Assembly: GCA_016210745.1 (NCBI GenBank)
Contig: JACQTO010000125.1
Location: 1 to 64,000 of the forward strand
DNA: 64,000 nucleotides
Direction: 5' to 3'
Source: Betaproteobacteria bacterium
GTDB lineage: Bacteria; Pseudomonadota; Gammaproteobacteria; Burkholderiales; SG8-39
Shown piece by piece: positions 20,593 through 30,659 of this stretch. The notes under the pieces were generated by a model, which saw only the letters and a list, made by a program, of their open reading frames with translations, made no database searches and had not been told where the DNA came from. Position 1 is the first letter of the stretch. Each line of letters opens with the position of its first letter. The position numbers were made by a program, and so were the translations under genes.

Positions 20593-20717
20593 GCGATTAT
20601 CGACGATAAACGATTGGGCTACAAAGGAGGCCGTGCCGCTTTGGACCGCTCGCAGTCGGCGTCGTTCTCAATCGGCTGGCACGCTGCCGCTTCGAATCTG
20701 CCAAAGTTCGGCGCAAT

Positions 20718-21965
20718 TTACGGCAAAAAACGCTCGGATGCAAAAAGACTTTCAACCGACTCGCGCGGGCGCACGAGGTGAACCGCGGCGCCGTCCACGA
20801 TAACCTCCGCCGGCCGCGGCCGGGAATTGTAGTTCGAGCTCATGCTCATGCCGTACGCTCCGGCCGAGAGCAGGGCGAGAAGGTCGCCTTGCTCGACGGC
20901 GAGAGGGCGCTCGAGCCCGAGAAAATCCGCAGACTCGCATACCGGGCCTACCACATCCCAGTCGACCCTTTCGACAGTGCGCCGGCGCACCGGCACGATA
21001 TCGTGCCAGGCTCGGTAAAGCGCCGGCCGGAGCAGGTCGTTCATGGCTGCGTCGACCACGGCGAAGTTCTTCACCGGACCACGCTTCAAGTACTCGATGC
21101 GAGTGAGCAGCATCCCGGCATTGCCCACCAGGGCGCGACCCGGTTCGAACAGGATTTTCACCCGGCGCTCCCCGAGCGCAGAAAAAAGACGCGCAAGGTA
21201 ATCGGAGACCGCCGGTGCTTCTTCGTCTCGGTAGCGGATGCCCAGGCCTCCACCCAGATCGAGGTGTTCCAGTCGGATTCCGGTGGCGTCGAGCACATCG
21301 GCGAATTCGAGGACTCTGTCGAGCGCGGCAAGGAATGGTTCGATTGCCGTGATCTGGGAGCCGATATGGACGTCGATTCCGACCACGCGCACCCGGGGAA
21401 GCCGCAGCGCCTTTCGGTACAGCGGCAACGCTTCCTCGTAGCCGACGCCGAATTTGTTTTCAGACAGACCGGTGGCGATGTATGGATGGGTTTTTGCGTC
21501 GATATCCGGGTTGACCCTGATCGAAACCGGTGCCGTTAGGCCGATATCGTCTGCCACGCGCGAAAGGCGCTCCAACTCGGGTTCGGATTCCACGTTGAAG
21601 CAGAGAATCCCTGCCGCAAGCGCCGCGCGCATTTCGGTTTCGGTCTTACCGACCCCTGAGAAAACGATTTTGTGCGCCGCACCACCGGCGGCCAGCACGC
21701 GCGCCAATTCACCGCCGGATACGATATCGAATCCGGCGCCCAGACGTGCGAACAGGTTCAGGATGGCAAGGTTGGAGTTTGCCTTGACCGCGTAGCAGAT
21801 GAGCGTCTCGCGGCCGGCGCACGCCTGCTCGAATTCGCGGTAGGCTGCTTCGAGTGCGGCGCGCGAATAGACCCAGCAGGGGGTGCCGTACTGGCCTGCG
21901 ATTGTTTCCAGGGGAAGCGACTCGACGCATAGCGCCCCGTCCTCGCGGAAGTAGGTGAGGCTCAC
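20718..21965 (-). CDS. lysA: Diaminopimelate decarboxylase
   Basis: GTPCWVYSRAALEAAYREFEQA...ICYAVKANSNLAILNLFA...GGGLGIRY...GPVCESADFL; GTG start. Confidence 0.96.
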   Translation of the reverse strand: MSLTYFREDGALCVESLPLETIAGQYGTPCWVYSRAALEAAYREFEQACAGRETLICYAVKANSNLAILNLFARLGAGFDIVSGGELARVLAAGGAAHKIVFSGVGKTETEMRAALAAGILCFNVESEPELERLSRVADDIGLTAPVSIRVNPDIDAKTHPYIATGLSENKFGVGYEEALPLYRKALRLPRVRVVGIDVHIGSQITAIEPFLAALDRVLEFADVLDATGIRLEHLDLGGGLGIRYRDEEAPAVSDYLARLFSALGERRVKILFEPGRALVGNAGMLLTRIEYLKRGPVKNFAVVDAAMNDLLRPALYRAWHDIVPVRRRTVERVDWDVVGPVCESADFLGLERPLAVEQGDLLALLSAGAYGMSMSSNYNSRPRPAEVIVDGAAVHLVRPRESVESLFASERFLP

Positions 21966-22081
21966 TTGCGCGACTGCTCTTGCTGTGGCCGTTCGGGCGG
22001 CGGCAGGTACAACGCCCCCCGCGTCCCGCAGGCATTCAAGGCGAGCGCGAGCAGTACAATAGCGGCGGCGCTACGAAGCAT
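21962..22081 (-). CDS. lptM: LptM-like small lipoprotein (39 aa), 4-nt overlap with lysA
   Basis: Manual translation MLRSAAAIVLLALALNACGTRGALYLPPPERPQQEQSRK*: lipobox LNAC-GTRGALYLP, conserved lysA neighbour; below ORF-track size cutoff. Confidence 0.85.
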   Translation of the reverse strand: MLRSAAAIVLLALALNACGTRGALYLPPPERPQQEQSRK

Positions 22082-22207
22082 TGCGCCGTTCCGATGGAAT
22101 GTCCGAATCAATTGGCGGATGGATCTTCATGCAATCGATCTGGGGGGCTTGCAGAGCAGGGCGATCCCCGCTGTTCAAGGTTCTTCCAGCCCCTGCAAAA
22201 TTCTAGC

Positions 22208-22537
22208 ATGCGCATGACCGAGTCCGATTTCAATGCCGCGGCCGATAAGGTGCTTGCGGCGCTTGCCCGTTCGCTCGAGGAAAGCGGCGCCGACTGCGAC
22301 GCCGAGTTCAAGGGCGACGGGGTACTGGAGTTCGAGTTCGAAGATGGTGGCCGCATCATCGTCAATCGGCACAGCGCGGCCCAGGAAATCTGGGTTGCCG
22401 CCAAGTCCGGCGGTTTTCACTTCCGCTTTGACGGGGCCAGATGGGTGAACACCCGCGACGCGACGGAACTGTTCGCCGCGCTCTCGAAACTCGTCGGCGA
22501 TCACTGTGGGCGCGCGGTCGCCCTGCGTGGTCAATAG
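22208..22537 (+). CDS. cyaY: Frataxin-like protein CyaY
   Basis: MTESDFNAAADKVLAALARSLEESG...DGVLEFEFEDGGRIIVNRHSAAQEIWVAAKSGGFHFRFDG. Confidence 0.95.
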   Translation: MRMTESDFNAAADKVLAALARSLEESGADCDAEFKGDGVLEFEFEDGGRIIVNRHSAAQEIWVAAKSGGFHFRFDGARWVNTRDATELFAALSKLVGDHCGRAVALRGQ

Positions 22538-22587
22538 CGGCTGTGCCAAGCGCCTGGCGGACGATTATCGCGCGCGCATCACCATCG

Positions 22588-24888
22588 TCAATAAAGCTGA
22601 TTCTTGATTTCCTCGGGTGAGCGCAGCCCCTCGCTTGGGCCCGGTTCAGGCGGCACGTTCTCGCGGTAAAAGTATTCGGACTTTCCCTCCGGCGACAGTA
22701 GACCCCCTTCGCCTATGGCGGCCCGCACCACGCCTTCGGGCAACGTCATAAAGGTCTCGGGCATCCCCTTGAGCGCCTTGGCCATGTAATTGATCCAGAT
22801 CGGCAGCGCCGCTGCCGACCCGGTTTCGTTCGATCCGAGCCTTCGCGGTTGGTCGAATCCGACCCAGGCGACTCCTACCAGCATCGGATGGTAGCCCGCA
22901 AACCAGGCATCGACGAAGTCGTTGGTCGTGCCCGTCTTGCCAGCCAGATCGTTCCGGCCGAGAGACCTAGCGCGCGCGGCAGTGCCGTAGCGCACGACAT
23001 CGTGCAACATGCTGTCCATCACGAAAGCGTTCCGCGGATCGATCGCCCGCAGTGTTTCGTCGCCGGCCTGCCGGATCTGCGCCTGCGCCAGTACGTTGCC
23101 GCGGTCGTCAACGATCTTGCTGATGATATAGGGCTCGACCTTATAGCCGCCAGTGGCGAACACCGAATAGGCGCGAGCCATCTGCCAGGGCGTTACCGAG
23201 CCAGCGCCCAGAGCCAGGGTGAGGTAAGGCGGGTGTTTGTCGGCATCGAAACCGAAGCGGGTCACGTAATCCTGGGCGTACCGGGTCCCGATAGCCTGCA
23301 GGATGCGAATGGAGACCATGTTCTTGGACTTGGCCAAGCCGGTGCGCATGCGCATCGGCCCTTCGTACTTGCCGTCATAGTTCTTCGGCTCCCATACCTG
23401 TCCGCCGGTATGCGTGGCATCCACTACCACCGGTGCGTCGTTTATCACCGTCGCGGGAGTGAACCCTTTTTCCAGCGAAGCCGAGTAAATGAAGGGCTTG
23501 AACGAAGAACCGGGCTGGCGCCACGCCTGGGTCACATGGTTGTACTTGTTGCGGTGGAAGTCGAATCCGCCCACCAGCGCGCGCACCGCACCGTCCTGCG
23601 GATGGAGGGAGACGAAGGCGCCTTCTACCTCGGGCAGCTGCAGGATCTGCCAGCGGTCCTTGTCGTCCTTGGCGATCCGGATCACCGCGCCGCGGCGGAT
23701 GCGCTTGTTGGGAAGCGCTTTCTCCTCGAGCGCGCGCGCCGCGAATTTCAGCCCGTCGCCGGAAATTCTCACCACTTCGCCGCCGCGGCGCCAGGCGCGA
23801 ACTTCCGACGGGGATGCCTCCAGGACCAGTGCTGCGACCAGATCGTCACTGTCGAGGTGCTCGGCTAGCGCCTCTTCGTAGGTCTCCTCGCCCTGGCCCA
23901 TATCGCTCGGGTCGATGTAGCCCTCCGGTCCGCGGTAGCCATGACGTCGGTCGTAGTCCAGCAAGCCGCGGCGCACTGCGGCGTAAGCGGCTTCCTGGTC
24001 GGCTTTGACGATGGTCGTGTAGACGCGAAACCCGCGGCTATAGACCGCCTCGGGGTAACGCTCGTAGAGCATTTGCCGCACCATTTCGGCTACGTACTCG
24101 GCGTGGACCTTGAAGTCGTCGATGTCGCGTTTGACTCCAAGCGGTGTCTTCTGGGCAGCCGCGACTTGCTCCTCGCTCAGGAAACCCAGTTCGGCCATGC
24201 GGCGCAGGACATAGAGTTGGCGCTGTTTTGCCCGGTTGGGGTTGACCACCGGGTTGAATAACGAAGGGGCTTTGGGCAGGCCGGCAAGCACCGTCGCCTC
24301 CGCGGCATTGAGCTGCGAGAGGGTCTTGCCGAAATAGGTGTGCGCTGCGGCGGCAAATCCGTAGGCCCGTTGTCCCAAGTAAATTTGATTGATGTACAGC
24401 TCCAGGATCTGATCCTTGCTCAGGCTCGACTCGATCTTGAAGGACAGCAGGGCCTCGTAGAGTTTGCGCGTGAGGGTCTTTTCCGAGGAGAGGAAGAAAT
24501 TTCGTGCCACCTGCATGGTGATGGTCGAGGCCCCTTGGCGCTTGCCCCCGCCGACGAGATTGGAGTACGCTGCCCGGACCACGCCGAGGTAATCCACCCC
24601 GGTGTGCTGATAAAAGCGCTCGTCCTCGGCAGCAAGGATCGCGTTTTTCATGATCGCCGGGACCTCGTTGATCCTCACGAACGAGCGGCGCTCTTCGCCG
24701 AACTCGCCGATCAGGACGCCGTCGGCCGTGTAGACCCGCAGCGGAATCTTCGGCTGGTAATCAGTGAGAACTTCAATGGATGGCAGGTTGGGTAAGGCGA
24801 GCAGCACCACGAATCCGGCCAATGCGGCGCCCACTATGGCCGACCCGACGAGCAGTGCCAACGGAAATGCGAACCAGCGTGACCACAT
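22588..24888 (-). CDS. mrcA: Penicillin-binding protein 1A
   Basis: GEERRSFVRINEVPAIMKNAILAAEDERFYQHTGVDYLGV...QPGSSFKPFIYSASLEKGF...AGKTGTTNDFVDAWF. Confidence 0.95.
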   Translation of the reverse strand: MWSRWFAFPLALLVGSAIVGAALAGFVVLLALPNLPSIEVLTDYQPKIPLRVYTADGVLIGEFGEERRSFVRINEVPAIMKNAILAAEDERFYQHTGVDYLGVVRAAYSNLVGGGKRQGASTITMQVARNFFLSSEKTLTRKLYEALLSFKIESSLSKDQILELYINQIYLGQRAYGFAAAAHTYFGKTLSQLNAAEATVLAGLPKAPSLFNPVVNPNRAKQRQLYVLRRMAELGFLSEEQVAAAQKTPLGVKRDIDDFKVHAEYVAEMVRQMLYERYPEAVYSRGFRVYTTIVKADQEAAYAAVRRGLLDYDRRHGYRGPEGYIDPSDMGQGEETYEEALAEHLDSDDLVAALVLEASPSEVRAWRRGGEVVRISGDGLKFAARALEEKALPNKRIRRGAVIRIAKDDKDRWQILQLPEVEGAFVSLHPQDGAVRALVGGFDFHRNKYNHVTQAWRQPGSSFKPFIYSASLEKGFTPATVINDAPVVVDATHTGGQVWEPKNYDGKYEGPMRMRTGLAKSKNMVSIRILQAIGTRYAQDYVTRFGFDADKHPPYLTLALGAGSVTPWQMARAYSVFATGGYKVEPYIISKIVDDRGNVLAQAQIRQAGDETLRAIDPRNAFVMDSMLHDVVRYGTAARARSLGRNDLAGKTGTTNDFVDAWFAGYHPMLVGVAWVGFDQPRRLGSNETGSAAALPIWINYMAKALKGMPETFMTLPEGVVRAAIGEGGLLSPEGKSEYFYRENVPPEPGPSEGLRSPEEIKNQLY

Positions 24889-24991
24889 TCTCAGGGGGTT
24901 CCTTTCGGGGGCAATTATAGGCGCAGGGGGCTAACCTGGGCCACCCGGGGCTGAAAACAATGAGGAAATAATTGCTTTACAGTATGGGATG

Positions 24992-25021
24992 TTGTTGCTA
25001 GGATTTAACGTAGATTATACT
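24992..25021 (+). promoter_or_regulatory. Promoter candidate TTGTTG-N18-TATACT for the pil operon
   Basis: sigma70-like hexamers about 40 nt upstream of pilM. Confidence 0.5.
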
Positions 25022-25061
25022 TTTCGCGCCTAACAAGGCATACAAGAACGAGAATCCTGTC

Positions 25062-26144
25062 TTGGAACTGAATTTCGACATCTTCAAGCCGAAGACCCCA
25101 CCGCTGTTCGGGCTGGATATCAGTTCGTCGTCGATCAAAATGGTCGAGGTGAGCGACGCGGGCAAGGGCGGGACGCGATTGGAATACTACATCATCGAGC
25201 CCCTGCCGAAGGATGCGGTCGTCGACGGCAATATCACTAACCTAGACGCGGTGGTCGAGGCGGTGCAGCGTGCCTGGTCGAAGAAAATGCGCACGCGGAC
25301 CAAGAACGTTGCCCTGGCGCTGCCGAGTGCGGCCGTTATCACCAAGAAAATAACGGTGCCCGCCGGTTTGAGCGAGGAAGAACTCGAGCTGCAGGTAGAA
25401 ACCGAGGCCAATCAATACATTCCTTTTGCGCTGGAAGAGGTGAACCTGGACTTTCAGGTGATCGGCCCGGCGCCCTCGGGCGCCGAAGAGGTCGAGGTGC
25501 TGATTGCCGCGTCGCGCAAGGAAAAAGTGGAAGACCGGGTCGCGGTGGCGGAGGCCGCGGGGCTCAAGGCGATCGTCATGGACGTCGAATCCTACGCGGT
25601 TCAGACCTCGTTCAAGATGATCAGCAAGCAGTTTCCGAACGACGGACGCGACCAAAATATTGCCCTGGTCGACATCGGCGCCAACGTCATGAACATTACG
25701 GTGCTCCGCAATGACCAGGCGGTGTACAACCGCGAGCAGGCGTTTGGAGGCTCGCAGCTCACCCAGGACATCATGCGCCAGTACGGCATGAGCCAGGAGG
25801 AGGCCGAGAGCGCTAAACGCTCGGGCGGTCTGCCGGATAATTACGAGTCCGAAGTCCTAAAACCATTCATGGAAAATGCCGCACTCGAAATTCAGCGCGC
25901 GTTGCAGTTTTTCTTCACTTCGACCCAGTACAACACCGTCGAACACATATTGCTGACTGGGGGCTCGGCCGTCCTACCGGGTCTGGACGAGGTGGTGACC
26001 AGACATACCGAGATCAATACCGTGGTTGCCAATCCGTTCCTGGATATGGCGATCTCGCCGCGCGTGCAGGTGAAAAAACTGGCCGCCGACGCGCCGTCGC
26101 TGATGATCGCCTGCGGCCTTGCGATGCGGAGGTTCGATCCGTGA
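25062..26144 (+). CDS. pilM: Type IV pilus assembly protein PilM
   Basis: FGLDISSSSIKMVEVS...; first gene of pilMNOPQ; TTG start. Confidence 0.96.
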   Translation: MELNFDIFKPKTPPLFGLDISSSSIKMVEVSDAGKGGTRLEYYIIEPLPKDAVVDGNITNLDAVVEAVQRAWSKKMRTRTKNVALALPSAAVITKKITVPAGLSEEELELQVETEANQYIPFALEEVNLDFQVIGPAPSGAEEVEVLIAASRKEKVEDRVAVAEAAGLKAIVMDVESYAVQTSFKMISKQFPNDGRDQNIALVDIGANVMNITVLRNDQAVYNREQAFGGSQLTQDIMRQYGMSQEEAESAKRSGGLPDNYESEVLKPFMENAALEIQRALQFFFTSTQYNTVEHILLTGGSAVLPGLDEVVTRHTEINTVVANPFLDMAISPRVQVKKLAADAPSLMIACGLAMRRFDP

Positions 26145-26743
26145 TGCGAATCAATCTTCTGCCGTGGCGCGAAGCGCGTCGCGCGGCGCAGCGCAAGCAC
26201 ATTGCCGCCATGGCCGGGATGGTGGCGGTCCTCGGCATTGCCATTGTTATTCTGGTGCACGGCTTGCTCGCGACGCGGATCGCTTTCCAGAACGACCGTA
26301 ACGAGTTTCTGAACAAGGAAAACGCTCAACTCGACAAGGAAATCGCCGAGATCAAGAAGCTCAAGGACGAGATTGCGGCGTTGCTTGCGCGCAAGCAGGT
26401 CATCGAGAGGCTGCAATCGGACCGCGCACAGGCTGTATATCTGCTGGATCAGTTGGTGCGCCAGGTCCCCGACGGGGTCTATCTCAAGTCGATCAAGCAG
26501 CAGGGGCAGAAGGTCAATCTCACCGGATACGCGCAGTCGAACGCGCGCGTGTCGACGCTGATGCGCAATCTGGGTTCCTCGCCTTATCTTCAGACCCCGG
26601 ACCTGGTGGAGATAAAAGCCACCATGGTCAGCAACAAACGGGTATCCGAATTCAACATGAACGTGAGCCTGAAGCAACAGCAGACCGAGGATGTCGGCAA
26701 GGCCGGGCCAGCCAAGGCCGGCGCTGCGGCAGGCAAAGGGTAG
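26141..26743 (+). CDS. pilN: Type IV pilus assembly protein PilN
   Basis: MMRINLLPWREARR...; synteny. Confidence 0.96.
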   Translation: MMRINLLPWREARRAAQRKHIAAMAGMVAVLGIAIVILVHGLLATRIAFQNDRNEFLNKENAQLDKEIAEIKKLKDEIAALLARKQVIERLQSDRAQAVYLLDQLVRQVPDGVYLKSIKQQGQKVNLTGYAQSNARVSTLMRNLGSSPYLQTPDLVEIKATMVSNKRVSEFNMNVSLKQQQTEDVGKAGPAKAGAAAGKG

Positions 26744-26749
26744 CGTGGT

Positions 26750-27409
26750 ATGGGAGGCATAAAGCAGCTGCTCGAGCAGTTCAAGAACCTCAATCCGAAG
26801 GACCCCGGCGTTTGGCCGCCGCTGCCCAAGGCGGCGCTGCTGGTACTCGTGTTGGTGGCTATCCTCGTGGCCGGATATTTTGTCGATTGGTCGGGTCAGC
26901 TCGAGGCGCTCGAGGCCGGGCGTAGCCAGGAAATCAAGCTGAAGAACGACTACAAGTCGAAAAAGCAGCAGGCAGTCAACCTCGATTTGTACCGGCAACA
27001 GTTGCGCGAGATCGACAGCTCCTTCGGCGCGCTGCTCAAGCAGTTGCCCAACAAGTCGCAGATGGATGCGCTGCTGGTCGACATCAACCAAGCGGGCCTG
27101 GGCCGCGGACTGCAATTCGACCTGTTCAAGCCCGCGCCGCAAGAGCTGTTGCGTGAGTTCTACGCGGAGCTGCCGATTACGCTCAAGATCAACGGCAACT
27201 ACCATGACATCGGGCAGTTCGCGAGCGATATCGGACAGCTGTCGCGGATCGTTACGTTGAATGACATCGCGCTGGCTACAGGCAAGGAAGGTTCGATCGT
27301 CATGGATGCAACGGCGAAGACCTTTCGTTATCTGGATGAAGAAGAAGTCGCGGCGCAGCGCAAGGCCGTTGCCCAGAAGGCTGCCGGCGCCAAGGCGGCG
27401 AAAAAATGA
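26750..27409 (+). CDS. pilO: Type IV pilus assembly protein PilO
   Basis: DLYRQQLREIDSSFGALLKQLPNKSQMDALLVDINQAGLGRGLQFDLFKP; synteny. Confidence 0.96.
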   Translation: MGGIKQLLEQFKNLNPKDPGVWPPLPKAALLVLVLVAILVAGYFVDWSGQLEALEAGRSQEIKLKNDYKSKKQQAVNLDLYRQQLREIDSSFGALLKQLPNKSQMDALLVDINQAGLGRGLQFDLFKPAPQELLREFYAELPITLKINGNYHDIGQFASDIGQLSRIVTLNDIALATGKEGSIVMDATAKTFRYLDEEEVAAQRKAVAQKAAGAKAAKK

Positions 27410-27930
27410 AACGAGCGATCATCATCGTGCTGGGATTGATGCTCCTCGGCTGCGGCGAGGAGCAGCACCAGGATTTGAAAGAGGAACTGAAAGGGCTGAC
27501 CAAGGACATGCGCGGCAAGGTCGACCCATTGCCCGTCGTCAAGCCCTATGAGCCGGTGCCGTACCAGGCCGCCGAGCTGCCGGATCCCTTCGGCCCGGCC
27601 AAGATCGAGCTGGTCACCAAGTCCGCAGGGGCAGGCGGCGGTTTGAAGCCTGATCTCAATAGGCCCAAGGAGCCGCTGGAAGCGTTTCCGCTGGAATCGC
27701 TGAAGATGGTCGGAGTGCTGCAGCAGAAGAAGCAGTACTTTGCGCTGGTGAAGGCCGATGCAACCCTGTATAGAGTGAAGGCGGGGAATTACATGGGCCA
27801 AAACTTCGGGTTGGTCACACAGGTCTCGGACAGCCAGATTCAGCTGCGCGAGCTGATTCAGGATGCGGGAGGCGACTGGACCGAGCGCGCCAGCACGCTG
27901 CAGCTGCAGGAAACGGAGGCCGGAAAATGA
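27406..27930 (+). CDS. pilP: Type IV pilus assembly lipoprotein PilP
   Basis: LLGCGEEQHQDLKEEL...YRVKAGNYMGQNFG; synteny. Confidence 0.95.
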   Translation: MKRAIIIVLGLMLLGCGEEQHQDLKEELKGLTKDMRGKVDPLPVVKPYEPVPYQAAELPDPFGPAKIELVTKSAGAGGGLKPDLNRPKEPLEAFPLESLKMVGVLQQKKQYFALVKADATLYRVKAGNYMGQNFGLVTQVSDSQIQLRELIQDAGGDWTERASTLQLQETEAGK

Positions 27931-30047
27931 GCATAATCATGCGCAGTGCCCAGCGGTTCGCAATTCTCGCTTTAGGCTTGATCGCTGCCCAGGTCGCGCT
28001 GGCCCAGAATTCGATCGAGTCTTTCCACGTCACCCAGCAGGGCGGGCAGGTGCTGGTGCGGGTGGGCCTCAAGAACCCCATCGAGACCGCCCCGGCGAGC
28101 TTCACCATCGCTGCGCCTGCGCGCATCGCCTTCGATTTTCCCAAGACGAGCAACTCGCTCGGCCGCAACCGTCAGGATATCGGCGAGGGGGACCTGCGTT
28201 CGATGAACCTGGTCGAGGTAGGCGATCGAGCGCGCTTGGTGCTTAATTTGCGCAATCTGGTGCAATACGAGTCCAAGGTCGAGGGCAAGAATCTCCTGGT
28301 AACCCTGACCGCTGCCGCCGCGCCCGCTGCCGCCGCGGGTTCGCGCTTTGCCGAAGGGCGCGCCGACGCAACCCATGCGCTGAAGGACATCAATTTTCGC
28401 CGCGGCCGCGGCGGCGAAGGCCGAATCGTTGTCGATCTCTCCGACACTTCCACCGGAATCGACATCCGCCAGCAGGGGCAAACGATCATCGTCGATTTCA
28501 TCAAGACGACCATGCCCGACAGCCTGCGCAAGCGCTTGGACGTCGTAGATTTCGCCACGCCGGTTCAGAGTATCAGCACCTTCCCGCAAGGGGAGAACGT
28601 GCGCATGGTCATCGAGCCCAGGGGGCTGTGGGACCACAATGCCTATCAGACCGACACCCAGTTCGTGGTCGAGGTCAAGCCGGTCCAGTACGATCAGAAC
28701 AAGCTGGTACAGGGAACCCGCGCCGGTTACCAGGGCGAGAAGCTCTCGCTCAATTTCCAGAACGTCGAGGTGAGGAGCGTCCTCAACGTTATCGCCGATT
28801 TTACCGATCTGAACATCATCACCAGCGACACGGTACAGGGAAACCTGACCCTGCGGCTTAAGGATGTCCCCTGGGATCAGGCGCTTGACATTATCCTCCA
28901 GACCCGCGGCCTGGACATGCGCAAGAACGGCAACGTGGTCTGGATCGCCCCGCGCGATGAGCTTGCCACCAAGGAAAAGCTTGCGCTCGAGGCGCAGCAG
29001 CAGATCACCGAGCTCGAACCGGTGCGAACCGAAACGTTCCAGCTGAACTACGCCAAAGCCGAGGTGGTGGCGAGAATGCTCGGCGACGAAAAGCAGCGCA
29101 TGCTCTCCAAGCGCGGCAGCGTTGTGGTGGACGGGCGCACCAACCAGCTGTTCGTACAGGACGTCGGCACGAGGCTCGACGACGTGAGGAAACTGATCGT
29201 CAAACTCGACGTATCGGTGCGCCAGGTACTGATCGAGGCGCGCATCGTCGAAGCGAACGACACGTTCAGCAAGAACCTGGGTGCGAAGCTCGGCTACCTG
29301 GATGCCAGCCTGGCAGTTGGTGATAGGCCCGGAAGCACCTTCGGCATACTCGGTGGTTCGCGAGTCAACATGACAGGCAACTATCAGGGCATCGGCGAGC
29401 AATCCAGTCCCAACGTCCAAATTTCCGGAGGGAGCTTCGTCCCCAACACGCAGTTCGTCAATTTGCCCGCAGGCGGCATCGGCGGTTTCACCGCGGGCAG
29501 CCTTGCCATCAGTCTATTTAACAAGAGCCTGACCAAATTCATCAACTTGGAGCTGTCTGCCCTGGAGGCCGACGGCAAGGGCAAGATCATCTCCAGCCCG
29601 CGCGTGATGACGGCCGACAACGTCGAGGCGGTGATCGAGCAGGGAACCGAGCTTCCGTACCAGCAGGCGACCTCTTCGGGCGCGACTTCGATCGTGTTCC
29701 GCAAGGCCAACCTGTCGCTCAAGGTCAAGCCGCAGATCACCCCTGACGGCAATATCGTCATGGCTCTGGACATCAACAAGGATGCAGTGGGGCAGGTGAC
29801 CACACAGGGTTTTGCCATCGACACCAAGCATGTGAAGACCGAAGTGCTGATCGAAAACGGCGGCACGGTGGTGATCGGCGGTATCTACACGCAGGATACC
29901 CGCACCACCAACACCAAGGTCCCGTTGTTCGGTGACTTGCCGGTGGTCGGAAATCTGTTCAAGAACCAGTCGCGCCAGGACAACAAGACCGAGCTGCTGG
30001 TGTTCATTACGCCGCGGCTGGTGCTCGAGCGGATGGGCCAGCGCTAG
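27927..30047 (+). CDS. pilQ: Type IV pilus secretin PilQ
   Basis: AMIN and secretin domains; SLNFQNVEVRSVLNVIADFTDLNIITSDTVQGNLTLRLKDVPWDQALDIIL. Confidence 0.97.
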   Translation: MSIIMRSAQRFAILALGLIAAQVALAQNSIESFHVTQQGGQVLVRVGLKNPIETAPASFTIAAPARIAFDFPKTSNSLGRNRQDIGEGDLRSMNLVEVGDRARLVLNLRNLVQYESKVEGKNLLVTLTAAAAPAAAAGSRFAEGRADATHALKDINFRRGRGGEGRIVVDLSDTSTGIDIRQQGQTIIVDFIKTTMPDSLRKRLDVVDFATPVQSISTFPQGENVRMVIEPRGLWDHNAYQTDTQFVVEVKPVQYDQNKLVQGTRAGYQGEKLSLNFQNVEVRSVLNVIADFTDLNIITSDTVQGNLTLRLKDVPWDQALDIILQTRGLDMRKNGNVVWIAPRDELATKEKLALEAQQQITELEPVRTETFQLNYAKAEVVARMLGDEKQRMLSKRGSVVVDGRTNQLFVQDVGTRLDDVRKLIVKLDVSVRQVLIEARIVEANDTFSKNLGAKLGYLDASLAVGDRPGSTFGILGGSRVNMTGNYQGIGEQSSPNVQISGGSFVPNTQFVNLPAGGIGGFTAGSLAISLFNKSLTKFINLELSALEADGKGKIISSPRVMTADNVEAVIEQGTELPYQQATSSGATSIVFRKANLSLKVKPQITPDGNIVMALDINKDAVGQVTTQGFAIDTKHVKTEVLIENGGTVVIGGIYTQDTRTTNTKVPLFGDLPVVGNLFKNQSRQDNKTELLVFITPRLVLERMGQR

Positions 30048-30073
30048 CCTCGCCCGGGTTCTAGTTAAAAAAA

Positions 30074-30097
30074 GGCCGGCCCCGAGCCGGCCTTTTT
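30074..30097 (+). terminator. Intrinsic terminator after pilQ
   Basis: GGCCGGC-cccga-GCCGGCC-TTTTT. Confidence 0.8.
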
Positions 30098-30131
30098 GTC
30101 TCCACTTGCCTGCCGCGGCTACAATAGCCGC

Positions 30132-30659
30132 GTGAACGGCAACATTTTCATCGTCGGCATGATGGGGGCGGGCAAGACAACCGTCGGTCGCATCCTGGCC
30201 CAGCGGCTCCACAAGGTGTTTCACGATACCGACCACGCGATAGAGGCGCGCACCGGAGTGCGCGTGGCGATGATCTTCGACGTCGAAGGGGAGTCCGGAT
30301 TCCGCAAGCGCGAGGTCGAGCTGGTGGAGGAACTCACCGCGCTCGAGAACATCGTGCTCGCGACCGGGGGCGGCGTGATTCTGGATCCGCACAACCGCAA
30401 ACGTTTGAGCGAGCGCGGCTGCGTTGTCTATCTGCATGCGCTGCCCAAAGAACTGTGGCAGCGCACGCGACACGACAGGAAACGGCCGCTGCTGCGCACC
30501 GAGGACCCGCGCGCGCGCCTGGAAGAGCTGTACCGATTTCGCGATCCCCTTTACCGGGAGGTGGCCGACCTGGTTGTCGACACGGGCCGTCAGAGCGTCA
30601 ACGCCCTCGTGACGCAGCTCCTCGGACTGCTCGAACCGACATGCAGACTCTCCGTGTAG
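30132..30659 (+). CDS. aroK: Shikimate kinase
   Basis: [37 protein letters not shown] start; upstream of aroB. Confidence 0.94.
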   Translation: MNGNIFIVGMMGAGKTTVGRILAQRLHKVFHDTDHAIEARTGVRVAMIFDVEGESGFRKREVELVEELTALENIVLATGGGVILDPHNRKRLSERGCVVYLHALPKELWQRTRHDRKRPLLRTEDPRARLEELYRFRDPLYREVADLVVDTGRQSVNALVTQLLGLLEPTCRLSV

